From JBBQXY01 sp038209195 (lineage in GTDB: Bacteria; Chloroflexota; Ktedonobacteria; Ktedonobacterales; Ktedonobacteraceae): a stretch of DNA of 64,000 bases. The DNA is taken from the NCBI GenBank assembly GCA_038209195.1, contig JBBQXY010000005.1, positions 16,411 to 80,410 of the forward strand, written 5' to 3'. Shown in pieces: positions 1 through 8,578 of this stretch. The notes below the pieces were generated by a model. The model worked only from the letters and a program-made list of their open reading frames with translations. It was not told the DNA's origin and ran no database searches. Every line of letters begins with the position of its first letter. Position 1 is the stretch's first letter. A program made the position numbers and the translations under genes.

Positions 1-309
1 CCAACAGTCGATCAGAACGGCTATGGTCTCCGTGTTCCTGGTATTGTCATCAGCCCCTACGCGAAAAAGAGCTACATCGACCATCAGACGCTCAGCTTTG
101 ACGCTTACCTGAAATTCATCGAAGATGATTTCTTGAATGGACAACGACTCGATCCTAAAACGGACGGCCGGCCCGATCCACGCCCGACTGTGCGCGAAAA
201 CGCCTCCATCCTCGGAAATCTAGTAAGCGATTTTGATTTCTCGCAACAACCAAGAGCACCTATGGTGCTACCAACAAATCCAGCACCAGGTCCTGCATCT
301 ACGCCCTAA
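1..309 (+). CDS. Phosphoesterase (phospholipase C / acid phosphatase family), C-terminal part
   Basis: The reading frame is open from the first base and ends at TAA 307-309, so this is the last ~102 residues of a gene that begins outside the window. The visible stretch contains GLRVPGIVISPYAKK, then a segment about reaching a fixed conformation (FDAYLKFIEDDFL) and a Pro-rich tail ending NPAPGPASTP. In the phosphoesterase family (PF04185, secreted phospholipase C and acid phosphatases) the 'RVP..VISP.AK' segment lies near the C-terminus of the catalytic fold. The metal ligands are upstream and cannot be checked. The family assignment rests on this tail alone, so the substrate is open. Confidence 0.7.
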   Translation, partial: PTVDQNGYGLRVPGIVISPYAKKSYIDHQTLSFDAYLKFIEDDFLNGQRLDPKTDGRPDPRPTVRENASILGNLVSDFDFSQQPRAPMVLPTNPAPGPASTP

Positions 310-365
310 CAGAGGAACGATAGCAGCGCAACCTGCACATTTCTTCAGGTGACAGACTGGCAGTA

Positions 366-1175
366 TCAGCCAATAAAAAACTCTTTCAACGCGGGAACAA
401 GCACATCGTCAGCCGGACCATGGTCTTGCCCTTCCAGAATGCGATGCTGCGCATTAGGCAGAATATTGGCAAGTTCTTGCGCCCCGTGACGCATAAACAC
501 ATGGCGTTCCGCACTACCGAAGAACACGGTGCCGTCCATCACGAGCGTCGGCACCGTGACGGTAGCCCACTTACTCAGCGGCATCGGGTCGCCACTTTGC
601 GTATCACCTATGATGGTCACATCGTAGACGAGCGTGTGCGCCATTTTCTCTAACTCCGACCACATAGGCGATTGCCGCATCTGAGCCACCATTTCAGGGG
701 AACTACCTACCACAGCCATGAAGTTTTCGACTGCGTCTCCCCGCCGACCCGACGAAACCAGTTCACTCAGTTGTTGCTCGAAATCTTGCGGTGCATGCGA
801 ACGACTGTCATCAATAATAAAAGGAGGCTCGTACAATGCCATCTTCGTGATTTTACTCTGCAGCATCAGTGCGGCCTCCAAAGCCAGCACTGCTCCAGAG
901 GAATGACCATAAACAAATGCTGACCCACCAGCCTCGTTGATCAGCGCATCGATATCTTCAACCTCGCGCTCGACCGCGTATGGCAATGTGTCCCCACTCT
1001 CTCCTCGACCACGCCGATCATAGGCGAATACCGTGAAATATGGTGCCAGGGCCGCCGCCAACGCTGCCGCGCCAAATCGAGTGCCGGTCGCACCAGCCAC
1101 CAAGATAATCATCGGCCCATTGCCCGATCGATCAAACGCGATGGCAGTACCGTCCTTAGCAATAACTTTTCTCAT
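366..1175 (-). CDS. Alpha/beta hydrolase
   Basis: A ~269-residue alpha/beta-hydrolase-fold protein. The nucleophile elbow is GHSSG, following an oxyanion-region segment ILVAGATGTRF and the family's YDRRGRGES block. A late His lies in EGQDHGP, completing the Ser-Asp-His type triad. I chose the ATG at 1175 because GAGAGGAA lies 7 nt upstream. An upstream in-frame start at 1199 would add eight residues but has no ribosome site. It is a soluble enzyme with no signal peptide; the substrate is unknown. It is a single gene convergent with the phosphoesterase upstream of the window and divergent from the patatin gene. Confidence 0.85.
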   Translation of the reverse strand: MRKVIAKDGTAIAFDRSGNGPMIILVAGATGTRFGAAALAAALAPYFTVFAYDRRGRGESGDTLPYAVEREVEDIDALINEAGGSAFVYGHSSGAVLALEAALMLQSKITKMALYEPPFIIDDSRSHAPQDFEQQLSELVSSGRRGDAVENFMAVVGSSPEMVAQMRQSPMWSELEKMAHTLVYDVTIIGDTQSGDPMPLSKWATVTVPTLVMDGTVFFGSAERHVFMRHGAQELANILPNAQHRILEGQDHGPADDVLVPALKEFFIG

Positions 1176-1307
1176 ACTATTTCCTCTCTTATGGACCATA
1201 CTCTATTTCTTTTTGGTAATCAATACTAGTTTAACACCTTATCCAGAAAAAAAACTTCTCCCATCTTATTCTTTTTAACATGATCCAATTTGCAACCCAT
1301 GAAACCC

Positions 1308-1337
1308 TAGACAACCACCCTCACTATCATGTATACT
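1308..1337 (+). promoter_or_regulatory. Sigma-70-type promoter for the patatin gene
   Basis: TAGACA (1308-1313), an 18-nt spacer and TATACT (1332-1337). Transcription would start near 1344, about 130 nt before the patatin ATG. Seen by eye only. Confidence 0.5.
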
Positions 1338-1473
1338 TAAAGCAAGCAGGCTGCTAAGAAATTTACCTCGCAGCCGCCTCTCTATTCATCCTCCAATTTT
1401 CCCCTCGGTGCGCGTCTATACAGAAATTAAAGGAGTATAACGCGTATTCCTCCCATAGTCAGGAGTCACAACC

Positions 1474-2577
1474 ATGCCAGACACAAACACTACATTCGCT
1501 ACAATCGAACAAGCAACAAAAAGCCCATTGTTAGCCGACGCCGTATTGGAAGGGGGAGGGGTTCGCGGCATTGGTCACGTAGGCGCACTTGTAGAAGCTG
1601 AAAAACGTGGGTACCAATGGGTAAACGTAGCAGGCACCTCGGCGGGAGCCTTCGTCGCCGCACTGCTCGCCGCTGACTACAAAGCTACTGAACTCTACGA
1701 CATCATGAGCGCAGTAGATTTTCGCCTTTTTGCCGATACCCCAGGCCTTGACCGCTTAATGGCAAAGAAGATTTTCAACATCGCTATCCATGGCGGCATC
1801 CATCCAGGACTTTATATGGAAAGCTTCATGCGCGAGAAACTGAACGCGAAAGGCATCAGGACATTCGGTGACTTGATTGTCAAAGGCCAGGAAGTCGATC
1901 CAACGCACCGTTATAAGCTGACCGTCATCGCCTCGGATATCAGTACTGGGCGCATGGTGCGTCTCCCCCACGATGCCATGTGCTACTATGGCTTAAATCC
2001 CGACGATGTCGATGTTGCCCGTGCAGTCCATATGAGTGCCAGTATCCCCTTTTTCTTTATTCCGGTGGATCAGCCCTATACCAATGGCAGCATTTGCCGT
2101 ATTGTTGATGGTGGCTTGCTCAGCAACTTCCCCATCGCCATCTTCGATGTAACAGACCGCACACCATCACGTCCAACCTTTGGCTTCCGTCTCGTAGACC
2201 AACCACCGACAGCCACCGACAACGATCCTGTCGTTTTTACGCCCACAGGTAATGCCTACGAAATCATTCAGGCTCTGGTACATACTATGCTCACAGCACA
2301 TGACAGATTGTACATGGACGACCATACCTACGTTCGTACCATCGCCATTCCAACGAATGGCATCAGTGGCACCCAATTCGACCTCAGTAAAGAAGAGGCA
2401 ACAACACTGTTCCACAATGGCCAGCAAGCAGCGATAAAATTCTTCTCAACCTGGGATTTTGCAGCCTACAAAGCTACCTACCGTTCCGATCAAACCCTGC
2501 CCGGACGCCAGGAACAACTTCACAATCAAATGAAAACCCTCAAAATGAATTCTCTCCCTCTATCACAAGCAAGCTAA
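1474..2577 (+). CDS. Patatin-like phospholipase
   Basis: 367 residues. It has all three landmarks of the patatin family: the oxyanion loop EGGGVRGIGHVGAL near residue 27, the nucleophile elbow GTSAG near residue 53 (catalytic Ser), and the DGG motif (VDGGLLSNFP), whose Asp completes the Ser-Asp dyad. The family hydrolyses acyl esters of phospholipids or other lipids. There is no signal peptide, so it is expected to be cytoplasmic or membrane-peripheral. The start ATG has AGGAG 8-9 nt upstream. It stands alone behind its own promoter. The C-terminal ~110 residues after DGG are unassigned. Confidence 0.9.
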   Translation: MPDTNTTFATIEQATKSPLLADAVLEGGGVRGIGHVGALVEAEKRGYQWVNVAGTSAGAFVAALLAADYKATELYDIMSAVDFRLFADTPGLDRLMAKKIFNIAIHGGIHPGLYMESFMREKLNAKGIRTFGDLIVKGQEVDPTHRYKLTVIASDISTGRMVRLPHDAMCYYGLNPDDVDVARAVHMSASIPFFFIPVDQPYTNGSICRIVDGGLLSNFPIAIFDVTDRTPSRPTFGFRLVDQPPTATDNDPVVFTPTGNAYEIIQALVHTMLTAHDRLYMDDHTYVRTIAIPTNGISGTQFDLSKEEATTLFHNGQQAAIKFFSTWDFAAYKATYRSDQTLPGRQEQLHNQMKTLKMNSLPLSQAS

Positions 2578-2607
2578 CCACCCATCATCCTCCCCAACCA
2601 CGTTAAA

Positions 2608-2670
2608 ATGTAGTGATGCCCCTCGTGGGCATCAGGGGAGGGGCGTCGGCATCATGGGCGGGGCGTTGGC
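2608..2670. repeat. GC-rich intergenic hairpin repeat (GTAGTGATGCCC type)
   Basis: GATGCCC and GGGCATC form a stem around CTCGT, followed by degenerate GGGGCGT(C/T)GGCA copies. Related sequences recur at 34656-34690 (GGACGTCCC..GGGCGTCC) and, weakly, near 39341. It lies between convergent genes and could act as a terminator. Confidence 0.5.
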
Positions 2671-2688
2671 ACTAAGCGAAACGTCAGC

Positions 2689-3192
2689 TCATTGATTATG
2701 CATCGGCCTCCTATAATAAGCCATCTGTGTCGGAGCTTCTTCAACACCAACCATAATGGTAGCGAGGTGCGAAGTATCATACTCAGCCAACATTCCCAAT
2801 AGCTCGTGGCAAATATACTCTGCCAACCGTTCAGCCGTTGAGTTTTCTATCGGTAATTCCACCACATCACTGTGCGGGAAAACATAACGTTTGTCCCGAA
2901 ACTGGATTTCCCAGCTATCTACTGCCTCCGTTAACTGCAAATGAGGGTTGCGCATCGGCAACAAAAAGCGATGATTGAGCCGCTGGCAAATCTCCCTCGT
3001 CAATCTTTTGAGGATCGTAAAGTCAAAGACAAGGTTATCCTCGTTAAGCGTTCCCTTTATCTCCACCAGTACGCCATAATTATGGCCATGTAAGCGTTCG
3101 CATTTACCACCAAAGGTAATGAAATGCGCCGCGCTAAAACGCAAATTGCCGCCCTCCACTTTTACCTTTCGCAATATCTGCTCACTTTCCAT
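2689..3192 (-). CDS. queD: 6-carboxytetrahydropterin synthase-like protein (QueD/PTPS family)
   Basis: 167 residues. The N-terminal FSAAHFITFGGKCERLHGHNY carries the three zinc-binding His residues (AAH and HGH) and the Cys expected of the QueD/PTPS family. The C-terminal GVEEAPTQMAYY carries the conserved Glu of the active site. QueD converts dihydroneopterin triphosphate to 6-carboxytetrahydropterin in queuosine/7-deazaguanine synthesis. Other members make 6-pyruvoyltetrahydropterin, so the exact product is not settled. At 167 aa it is longer than typical QueD (~120). AGGAGG precedes the ATG. It follows the PfpI-like gene by 23 bp in the same direction, so the two are probably cotranscribed. 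No other que gene is in view. Confidence 0.8.
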   Translation of the reverse strand: MESEQILRKVKVEGGNLRFSAAHFITFGGKCERLHGHNYGVLVEIKGTLNEDNLVFDFTILKRLTREICQRLNHRFLLPMRNPHLQLTEAVDSWEIQFRDKRYVFPHSDVVELPIENSTAERLAEYICHELLGMLAEYDTSHLATIMVGVEEAPTQMAYYRRPMHNQ

Positions 3193-3215
3193 CTCAACCT
3201 CCTATCACCATCAAC

Positions 3216-3740
3216 CTACGAAGCAGCAAGCGCATTGACCAACTCGCGACAGAAGGACGGAATATCTTCCACCACACGCCCCCAAACCATATTATCTTCG
3301 CGGAACGCCGCTTCATCAACCCAGATACCACCAGCATTGATAATATCATCCTTAATACCACTTGAGCCAGTCGCTTTACGGCCATGTATTATCCCAGCCG
3401 AAATAGGAACCCAGCCGCCATGACAGATCGTAGCCACGATTTTCCCTTGCACATGTACATCGCGTACAAGCTGCAGCACACCCTGATTCCGTCGCAATTT
3501 ATCCGGTGCCCACCCGCCTGGAATGACCAGCCCATCCAATTCATCTGCGCCCGGTGCCTCAGTAATACTCACATCGGGAGTCATCTCCAAGCCATGTTTC
3601 CCACGCACACTCTCCGTTGACAGGCCAATGACAATCACCTTTGCCCCCTCTTCGCGCAGCCTCATCACCGGCACCCAAAATTCTAAATCTTCTACTTCAT
3701 GAGCGACAAAATACCCGATAGTCTTATCTTGTAAACGCAT
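3216..3740 (-). CDS. DJ-1/PfpI family protein (type 1 glutamine amidotransferase-like)
   Basis: 174 residues, the usual length of PfpI/YhbO proteins. The nucleophile elbow is ATICHGGW (Cys followed by His), and a Glu-containing strand lies near EDLEFWVPVMRLREEG. The GLVIPGGWAPDKLR block is typical of the family. Members are intracellular peptidases, chaperones or deglycases; the sequence alone does not decide which. AAGGAGC precedes the ATG. It is the first gene of a probable two-gene unit with the queD-like gene. Confidence 0.85.
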   Translation of the reverse strand: MRLQDKTIGYFVAHEVEDLEFWVPVMRLREEGAKVIVIGLSTESVRGKHGLEMTPDVSITEAPGADELDGLVIPGGWAPDKLRRNQGVLQLVRDVHVQGKIVATICHGGWVPISAGIIHGRKATGSSGIKDDIINAGGIWVDEAAFREDNMVWGRVVEDIPSFCRELVNALAAS

Positions 3741-3934
3741 GGTTAGCTCCTTCCAACTCGCTCAAAACAGTTCAATCAGCATATTGTCTGCTGTCTCGCT
3801 AAACTACCTCCTATTATACTCCCGGCAGGTACAGAAAGCGTTCAAACATAGTACCCCAAAATACCTGTGCAGAACATTCAATCACGTTGTACAATGAGCA
3901 TCAACAAAACGTCCGCTCTTCAGGAGTTCTCTAC

Positions 3935-4579
3935 GTGTCAATTACACGCCTTGTACTCGTTCGCCATGGAGAAACGTTCGCCAACCGCGACTACCGCTAC
4001 ATCGGAGCGCGCGACGACCCCATGAGTCCACTTGGCCAAACACAAGCACAACAGCTTGCGCAGGCACTCGCTGTGTTCCCGCTCGCCGCCGTCTATAGCA
4101 GCCCACTCCAACGAGCCTACCAGACCGCCATCCCCATCGCGCAGCAACACTCTCTTGAAGTTCAGCATGCTGATGAGCTTCGCGAATGCAACTTTGGCAC
4201 CTGGGAAGGATTAACCCGTGCCGAAGTACTTGTGCGGAGCCCTGAAGACGCCTATCAGCTACAGAAATGGGAGCATAATGCTGAGCTAGCCCCGCCAGAG
4301 GGCGAGAGTTTCTCTGCTATGCAGAAACGCGTTTGTGCCTTCGTCGAGCAACTAGCCAAAGCATACCAGGATCAAACCATCGCACTCGTGTCGCACGTTG
4401 GCCCCGTCAAGGTCATCCTATGCGCTGCACTAGGTGTCCCCCTTACCTCTTCTGCTCGAATCTTTCTGGATCCAGCAACCATCAGCATTGTTGATTGGCG
4501 CGATTTGAACCATGCCACAGTGCGTCTGGTTAATAGCCACGCCCACCTCGGTTGGGAGCAAGCTCGCTGGATGCAGTGA
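3935..4579 (+). CDS. Histidine phosphatase family protein (phosphoglycerate mutase-like)
   Basis: A ~214-residue protein with LVRHGET at its N-terminus (the phospho-accepting His) and a second conserved His in ALVSHVGPVKVIL. YSSPLQRAYQTA and ECNFGTWEG are diagnostic for the branch that includes CobC/GpmB-type broad phosphatases. I chose the GTG at 3935 because AGGAG sits 8 nt upstream and the protein then begins right at the first beta strand. An upstream ATG at 3887 would add 16 unrelated residues. The substrate is unknown. Confidence 0.88.
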   Translation: MSITRLVLVRHGETFANRDYRYIGARDDPMSPLGQTQAQQLAQALAVFPLAAVYSSPLQRAYQTAIPIAQQHSLEVQHADELRECNFGTWEGLTRAEVLVRSPEDAYQLQKWEHNAELAPPEGESFSAMQKRVCAFVEQLAKAYQDQTIALVSHVGPVKVILCAALGVPLTSSARIFLDPATISIVDWRDLNHATVRLVNSHAHLGWEQARWMQ

Positions 4580-4597
4580 ACTTGTAAACTAGCTAAC

Positions 4598-4627
4598 TGG
4601 ACACTAATTGTGGCATGCTGGTATACT
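4598..4627 (+). promoter_or_regulatory. Promoter for the SCP2-domain gene
   Basis: TGGACA (4598-4603), 18 nt, TATACT (4622-4627). The start site would lie about 50 nt before the next ATG. A small hairpin (GCAGGA/TCCTGC) lies in the leader. Confidence 0.55.
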
Positions 4628-4687
4628 AGAGCAATGTTGGCAGGAGCCTTTCCTGCAACGAGAAAAAGGTTTTAGGAGAGAACAACA

Positions 4688-5011
4688 ATGACAGTTGCCG
4701 AAAGCTTCGAACTAATGCCGAGTGTATTTAATCCCGCGGCAGCATCAGGCATGAACAAAACCCTCCAATGGAACGTCACTGGAGAAGAAGCGGGCGTATG
4801 GGCGGCCCAAATCGCCAATAATGCATGCAACATTATTACCGGCGGCGTTGAGAAGCCTGATATCACCTTTACTGTCAGTGATAAAGACTGGCTTGCTATC
4901 ACCGAAGGCAAACTGGACGCGATGAATGCATTTATGACAGGCAAGCTAAAAATTGCTGGCGATATGATGCTTGCCATGAAAGTACCCAATCTTTTCCCAA
5001 CTCGACGCTAA
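4688..5011 (+). CDS. SCP2 sterol-binding domain protein
   Basis: A 107-residue single-domain protein. The order LQWNVTGEEAGVWAAQI, CNIITGGVEKPDITFTVSD, DWLAITEGKLDAMNAFMTGKL and KIAGDMMLAMKV is the SCP2 fold's core, a hydrophobic lipid-binding tunnel. Bacterial stand-alone SCP2 proteins are small lipid or acyl carriers of mostly unknown partner. TTAGGAGAG precedes the ATG. It is monocistronic, with its own promoter before it and an inverted repeat after it. Confidence 0.85.
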   Translation: MTVAESFELMPSVFNPAAASGMNKTLQWNVTGEEAGVWAAQIANNACNIITGGVEKPDITFTVSDKDWLAITEGKLDAMNAFMTGKLKIAGDMMLAMKVPNLFPTRR

Positions 5012-5044
5012 TCTGACCTACAGTTTTGACACTGTCTCGTAGCT

Positions 5045-5101
5045 ATAAGGTGTACCGCCATTGATACAATACAGTTTACGGTACACCTTATTTGTGCTGT
5101 G
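5045..5101 (+). terminator. Inverted repeat downstream of the SCP2 gene
   Basis: ATAAGGTGTACCG (5045-5057) pairs perfectly with CGGTACACCTTAT (5089-5101) over a 31-nt loop, followed by TTGTG. It is a stable stem but lacks a long U tract, so it may be a terminator or a bidirectional site. Confidence 0.5.
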
Positions 5102-5138
5102 ATCGTGCTTCCGCCCCACTTTTATGCCCTTTTTCCAC

Positions 5139-5167
5139 TTGCACTCCTCGCTCTCCTATGGTATACT
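5139..5167 (+). promoter_or_regulatory. Promoter for the HTH protein gene
   Basis: TTGCAC (5139-5144), 17 nt, TATACT (5162-5167): close to the sigma-70 consensus, 65 bp before the ATG at 5233. Confidence 0.6.
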
Positions 5168-5232
5168 CATGGTAACTAACTATGTCTTTGCCTGGCACTT
5201 GAAGTACGGCAATCCGTAGAAAGGCGTCTCAC

Positions 5233-5718
5233 ATGGCCCTTAGGAGCGATGAGCTACATTTTAACCTACAGCACCTCAATGGTATGTTGACCACACATGA
5301 AGCTGCGAAACAACTTGACCTCAGTTACTGGCATTTTATGCACCTCGTGGAAGCTGGACGTATCCCAGGCATGCGCATCGTTGACCGCTGGCTCTTCTCT
5401 CCCGTCGATCTAGTCGAGTACCGGCGCAGTAAGTACGGTGAACTGGAAGACATGGCCAAAACAGCTCTCGAACACCCAGCCATCGGGCTCACCGAAAAGC
5501 AGGAAACCATCTGCCGCTACATTGTCAACAGCGAACGCCCCTCTCAAATTGCACGCAAACTCCAACAGTCACGTCAGGCCGTCCACTCACAAATCACGCT
5601 CATTCGCGGCAAAGTCTTACGCCTCCAAACCCCCAAATCATCTACCACCATCAACTCGCCCTCTGACCGCTCACGCCACAAGAAAGCTCCGCTCCCATTG
5701 AAACCACCTCAACCTTAA
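5233..5718 (+). CDS. DNA-binding protein with an excisionase-like HTH and a second HTH
   Basis: 161 residues. Residues ~19-65 (MLTTHEAAKQLDLSYWHFMHLVEAGRIPGMRIVDRWLFSPVDLVEY) follow the winged-helix pattern of excisionase/MerR-like domains. Residues ~86-130 (GLTEKQETICRYIVNSERPSQIARKLQQSRQAVHSQI) form a second HTH resembling LuxR/sigma region 4 types. The last ~30 residues are basic and rich in Ser and Pro, probably disordered. It is monocistronic with its own promoter and a strong downstream hairpin. It is probably a transcription regulator. The target is unknown and no phage or integrase gene lies beside it. Confidence 0.7.
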   Translation: MALRSDELHFNLQHLNGMLTTHEAAKQLDLSYWHFMHLVEAGRIPGMRIVDRWLFSPVDLVEYRRSKYGELEDMAKTALEHPAIGLTEKQETICRYIVNSERPSQIARKLQQSRQAVHSQITLIRGKVLRLQTPKSSTTINSPSDRSRHKKAPLPLKPPQP

Positions 5719-5762
5719 CTCTACGATAAACACGACATAAAAGTTATTTTACCTGCTCATAC

Positions 5763-5803
5763 ATGACGAAATAGCGACAGCAAAGCCGTCGCTATTTCGT
5801 CAT
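5763..5803. terminator. Bidirectional hairpin terminator
   Basis: A 16-bp perfect stem (ATGACGAAATAGCGAC and its complement) around a 9-nt loop AGCAAAGCC, between the converging HTH gene and nitrilase-like gene. Confidence 0.7.
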
Positions 5804-5837
5804 ATAACATCATCTCATTTCCCAGGCCAGGCCGAAC

Positions 5838-6905
5838 TTATCGCTCAGGTTTGACCCAGATGCCGCGCTCATGCATCAGGTCAATCTGCTTCTGAATAAC
5901 CTTTTCTCGATACTCCGCATGCTTCATCGGTTCGCGGTCCAGATACAGGTTTTTGGGATAGATGGGCTGTTCGTAGACAAGCTGGTAGAGCTCGGTGCGC
6001 AAGTCTTTCATCCAGTTATCCCACTGGGCGCGAGCTCGGTGGTCACGCATCGCTTCGATATCGATCACACCCCCTACATAGGTTGAACCAGCACCATAAT
6101 CTTGCCGCCCAACAATCATGCCCTTGTAATTGATGATGAAGGAGCGACCACCAAAGGTATCGATCGGCGTATCTTCTTCCGGGAAGAGATAGTACGTACC
6201 CATATTGGGAGCCACGAGATACATATTGTTGTCAAGCGCACGAGCACGACTCTGTATCTCAAAGATGTCGTTGCCAGTGGCTGGATGAGGATAGGAAGCG
6301 CGGTAGACCACTTCTGCCCCGTTAAGGGCCAGCGCACGCGCATTTTCAGGATAGGAGCCTTCATTCGCCATCATAATACCAAGCCGACCAATCTCCGTAT
6401 CCACCACTGGCCAGAAAGCATCCAGATTCCTACCATACCTTTCAATCCACCAATCCAAAATATCATGTGGGCAAACCGAGTGCTCAACTGGGAAAAGCGG
6501 CGATACTTTGTAATGTTGCAGGATTACCTCGCCTTGAGGATCAATAATGAAACCAACATTGAAGTACCGATCTTTAATTTCAGGATGTCGTGCCTTTGCC
6601 TGAGCCATAATAAAAGCATTGTACTGTTGCGCAATTTTGCCCAGGGCTTCTGTCTCCTCGCAGGGAATATCAATGGCACATTCCCTGGCAAACTGAACAT
6701 GGTCCAGATCGAGCACTTCATCGTTGAAGCCTTGTAGCGCACCCTCAGGGAAAGCAATCAGGCGCACAGGTAAATCAAGGCTTGAGAGCCATGCCGCAGC
6801 TTTGACAAGATGGGAAAGATGTTCGAGGTTGCGCTTGATATCGCCTCGCGTGCGGATACCTCGCACAGTAGGAATGAGTCCAACAGCAGTGTAGGGCTTA
6901 ATCAT
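5838..6905 (-). CDS. Nitrilase-superfamily protein lacking the catalytic cysteine
   Basis: A ~355-residue carbon-nitrogen hydrolase fold. The Glu of the catalytic triad is in FPEGALQGF and the Lys in HYKVSPLFP. The nucleophile region reads LGIMMANEGSYPENARALAL: aligned to the amidase/formamidase pattern (IICDDGNYPE), the Cys position is Ala (GCG codon). The following RASYPHPATGNDIFEIQSRARALDNNMYLVAPN block is intact, so the fold is conserved. Either this is a non-catalytic member or it belongs to a subgroup using other chemistry. ATG 6905 is preferred because AAGGAGCG lies just upstream; an extension to 6974 has no ribosome site. No obvious partner gene is present. Confidence 0.8.
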   Translation of the reverse strand: MIKPYTAVGLIPTVRGIRTRGDIKRNLEHLSHLVKAAAWLSSLDLPVRLIAFPEGALQGFNDEVLDLDHVQFARECAIDIPCEETEALGKIAQQYNAFIMAQAKARHPEIKDRYFNVGFIIDPQGEVILQHYKVSPLFPVEHSVCPHDILDWWIERYGRNLDAFWPVVDTEIGRLGIMMANEGSYPENARALALNGAEVVYRASYPHPATGNDIFEIQSRARALDNNMYLVAPNMGTYYLFPEEDTPIDTFGGRSFIINYKGMIVGRQDYGAGSTYVGGVIDIEAMRDHRARAQWDNWMKDLRTELYQLVYEQPIYPKNLYLDREPMKHAEYREKVIQKQIDLMHERGIWVKPER

Positions 6906-6970
6906 GTCTCGCTCCTTTGTTGTAGCAGGAATATCAATGTCAACAATTATAGCATCTCTACATCCCACTC

Positions 6971-7303
6971 TCACCTCCCCAGCCCAGCATCCGTAAAACT
7001 ACTCGTAAAAATGCTCATAACCTCACCAGCATCGGGCTCCGTCAACACCTCAATACTCGTAATCCATTTGACCCATTCAAAACCACGCCGTCCTGGTGCC
7101 ACTAAGCGCAGTGGAAAGCCATGCTCATGTGAAAGTGGCTCTCCTTCAACATCTGTCGCTAACAATGCCGCCCGTGCTTCCTCCAGTGGCAAGCTCCAAC
7201 GGTAGCTCGTCACCGAGACGAAACTCACATAGCTCGCATCCTCATGAAGAATAACATAGCCCAGCAGACGTCCAATCCTTATCTCTCGTGCAACAATGAC
7301 GGC
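6971..7303 (-). pseudogene. C-terminal remnant of a molybdopterin-dependent (sulfite-oxidase-like) oxidoreductase
   Basis: The frame between a stop at 7304-7306 and TGA 6971-6973 reads ...GRLLGYVILHEDASY then SFVSVTSYRWSLPLEEARAALL, PLSHEHGFPLRLVAPGRRGF and EWVKWITSIEVL. These are the last blocks of the molybdopterin-binding oxidoreductase fold (PF00174). The Cys that binds molybdenum and ~100 or more upstream residues are missing. The only in-frame start is a GTG at 7228 inside the domain. Its 5' end overlaps the end of the DUF1786 gene. It is best read as a deletion remnant rather than a working gene. Confidence 0.65.
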
Positions 7304-8430
7304 TCAATCGCAGGCGCAAGTTGCGCATCGTGATCGGCCAACGCACGCAGTAAGCCAAAGCAACCGGCAAGCATCATATCACCATGGGGTGTTGCCTCAT
7401 AAGGCTGTAACGTTGAGCCGCGTAGCATTTCGCGCCGTGGCCCTGTCACCGCCAGAAAAGGAAACCGTCCATCGCTCGTTGCAGGCCGATCGAGGATCAA
7501 CGCACCATGCCCACTAGTATGAAAAACCTCTTCGTTAGTGAGCGTCCCTTGCGCCAGTTTCTTCAACATATCTTCCAGTTGCGCACGATTGATTTCGCCG
7601 GTATGGTGCTCAAATATACCCGTGATACGCCCATCCACCAGGTGAAAAGCCAACGTATGGAAATTGCCAATGTTACACACAATACTATCTCGCTCTTGCC
7701 TGACCAACGGGTCTTCCAACGCACCTAGTACCGCCGCGGAGCCAGTATCCATTAAAAGTAATGGGATTTCAGATGATGATTCGCTCAGCGTAATATAGCG
7801 TGACGCGCTTTTGGCAATGGCACGTAATCGCGTCAAATCAGCGGGTGTTTGTGCGGCGGAATAGGCAAAAGCACTGGGTTTCGGCTCTCTACGCACCGTT
7901 TCAGCAATAAAATCGAAGCGAAACCGCCGATCACTGATACCCGCCGGCGCTGCCCCGTGATCAAAGGCCGCCAGAGCCAGCGCATCCACTCGAACAGCAA
8001 CATCAAAAGCCTCCAGCGCACGAATAATGGCCACGGCATCAAAGTCCTGTAGCTCTATATGTACAACATCAGCATGCTCCGCTCTCTGCACTGCCTCAGC
8101 CTCGTCAATTAGCTCAAAGCCCATCTGCTCTACCATCGTCAGGTCATCATCAAAGGTCCGTCCAGCCTCTGCCGTGACCGCCACAGCATAACCAGCCAAC
8201 GCGTGATCGCGAGCAGCCCAGTGACTAGGCCCACCACCCATCGTCACTCCCGTCAGCAAAATTGCCTTCCCTCCCTCAGTAGCACGCTTAATACGCTCCG
8301 CGACAATAACCGTGGGAGAAGGCATAACCAGCTTAAAACAATTTTCGATCGTCTTCCCACTCTCGAACAGCAAAATATCTTGCGTCCCCGTACCAACATC
8401 AACAGCCAGAATACGCGTAGGTGATGACAT
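7279..8430 (-). CDS. DUF1786 family protein (putative ASKHA-fold ATPase)
   Basis: 383 residues. It opens with ILAVDVGTGTQDILLF, a phosphate-1-like motif of the actin/hexokinase superfamily, and has GGGPSHWAARDHALAGY and IVCNIGNFHTLAFHL further on. This matches DUF1786, annotated in Pfam as a putative pyruvate-formate-lyase-activating enzyme; that name is not supported by any radical-SAM motif here. ATG 8430 is preferred over a TTG five codons upstream because GAGGAG lies 7 nt before it. Its 3' end overlaps the molybdopterin-oxidoreductase remnant. The biological role is unknown. Confidence 0.7.
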   Translation of the reverse strand: MSSPTRILAVDVGTGTQDILLFESGKTIENCFKLVMPSPTVIVAERIKRATEGGKAILLTGVTMGGGPSHWAARDHALAGYAVAVTAEAGRTFDDDLTMVEQMGFELIDEAEAVQRAEHADVVHIELQDFDAVAIIRALEAFDVAVRVDALALAAFDHGAAPAGISDRRFRFDFIAETVRREPKPSAFAYSAAQTPADLTRLRAIAKSASRYITLSESSSEIPLLLMDTGSAAVLGALEDPLVRQERDSIVCNIGNFHTLAFHLVDGRITGIFEHHTGEINRAQLEDMLKKLAQGTLTNEEVFHTSGHGALILDRPATSDGRFPFLAVTGPRREMLRGSTLQPYEATPHGDMMLAGCFGLLRALADHDAQLAPAIEPSLLHER

Positions 8431-8578
8431 AGAATTACTCCTCAATAATCACAAAGAGCCCTCTTTAGAGTTTGCTTTACTAGGAGTATATCACGCATAG
8501 ACCCCCCTATAACCCACATCCTCCCCGAAAATCGGGTACAATAGCACATAGTTAATTCACTCCGCACCCTAATATGTC

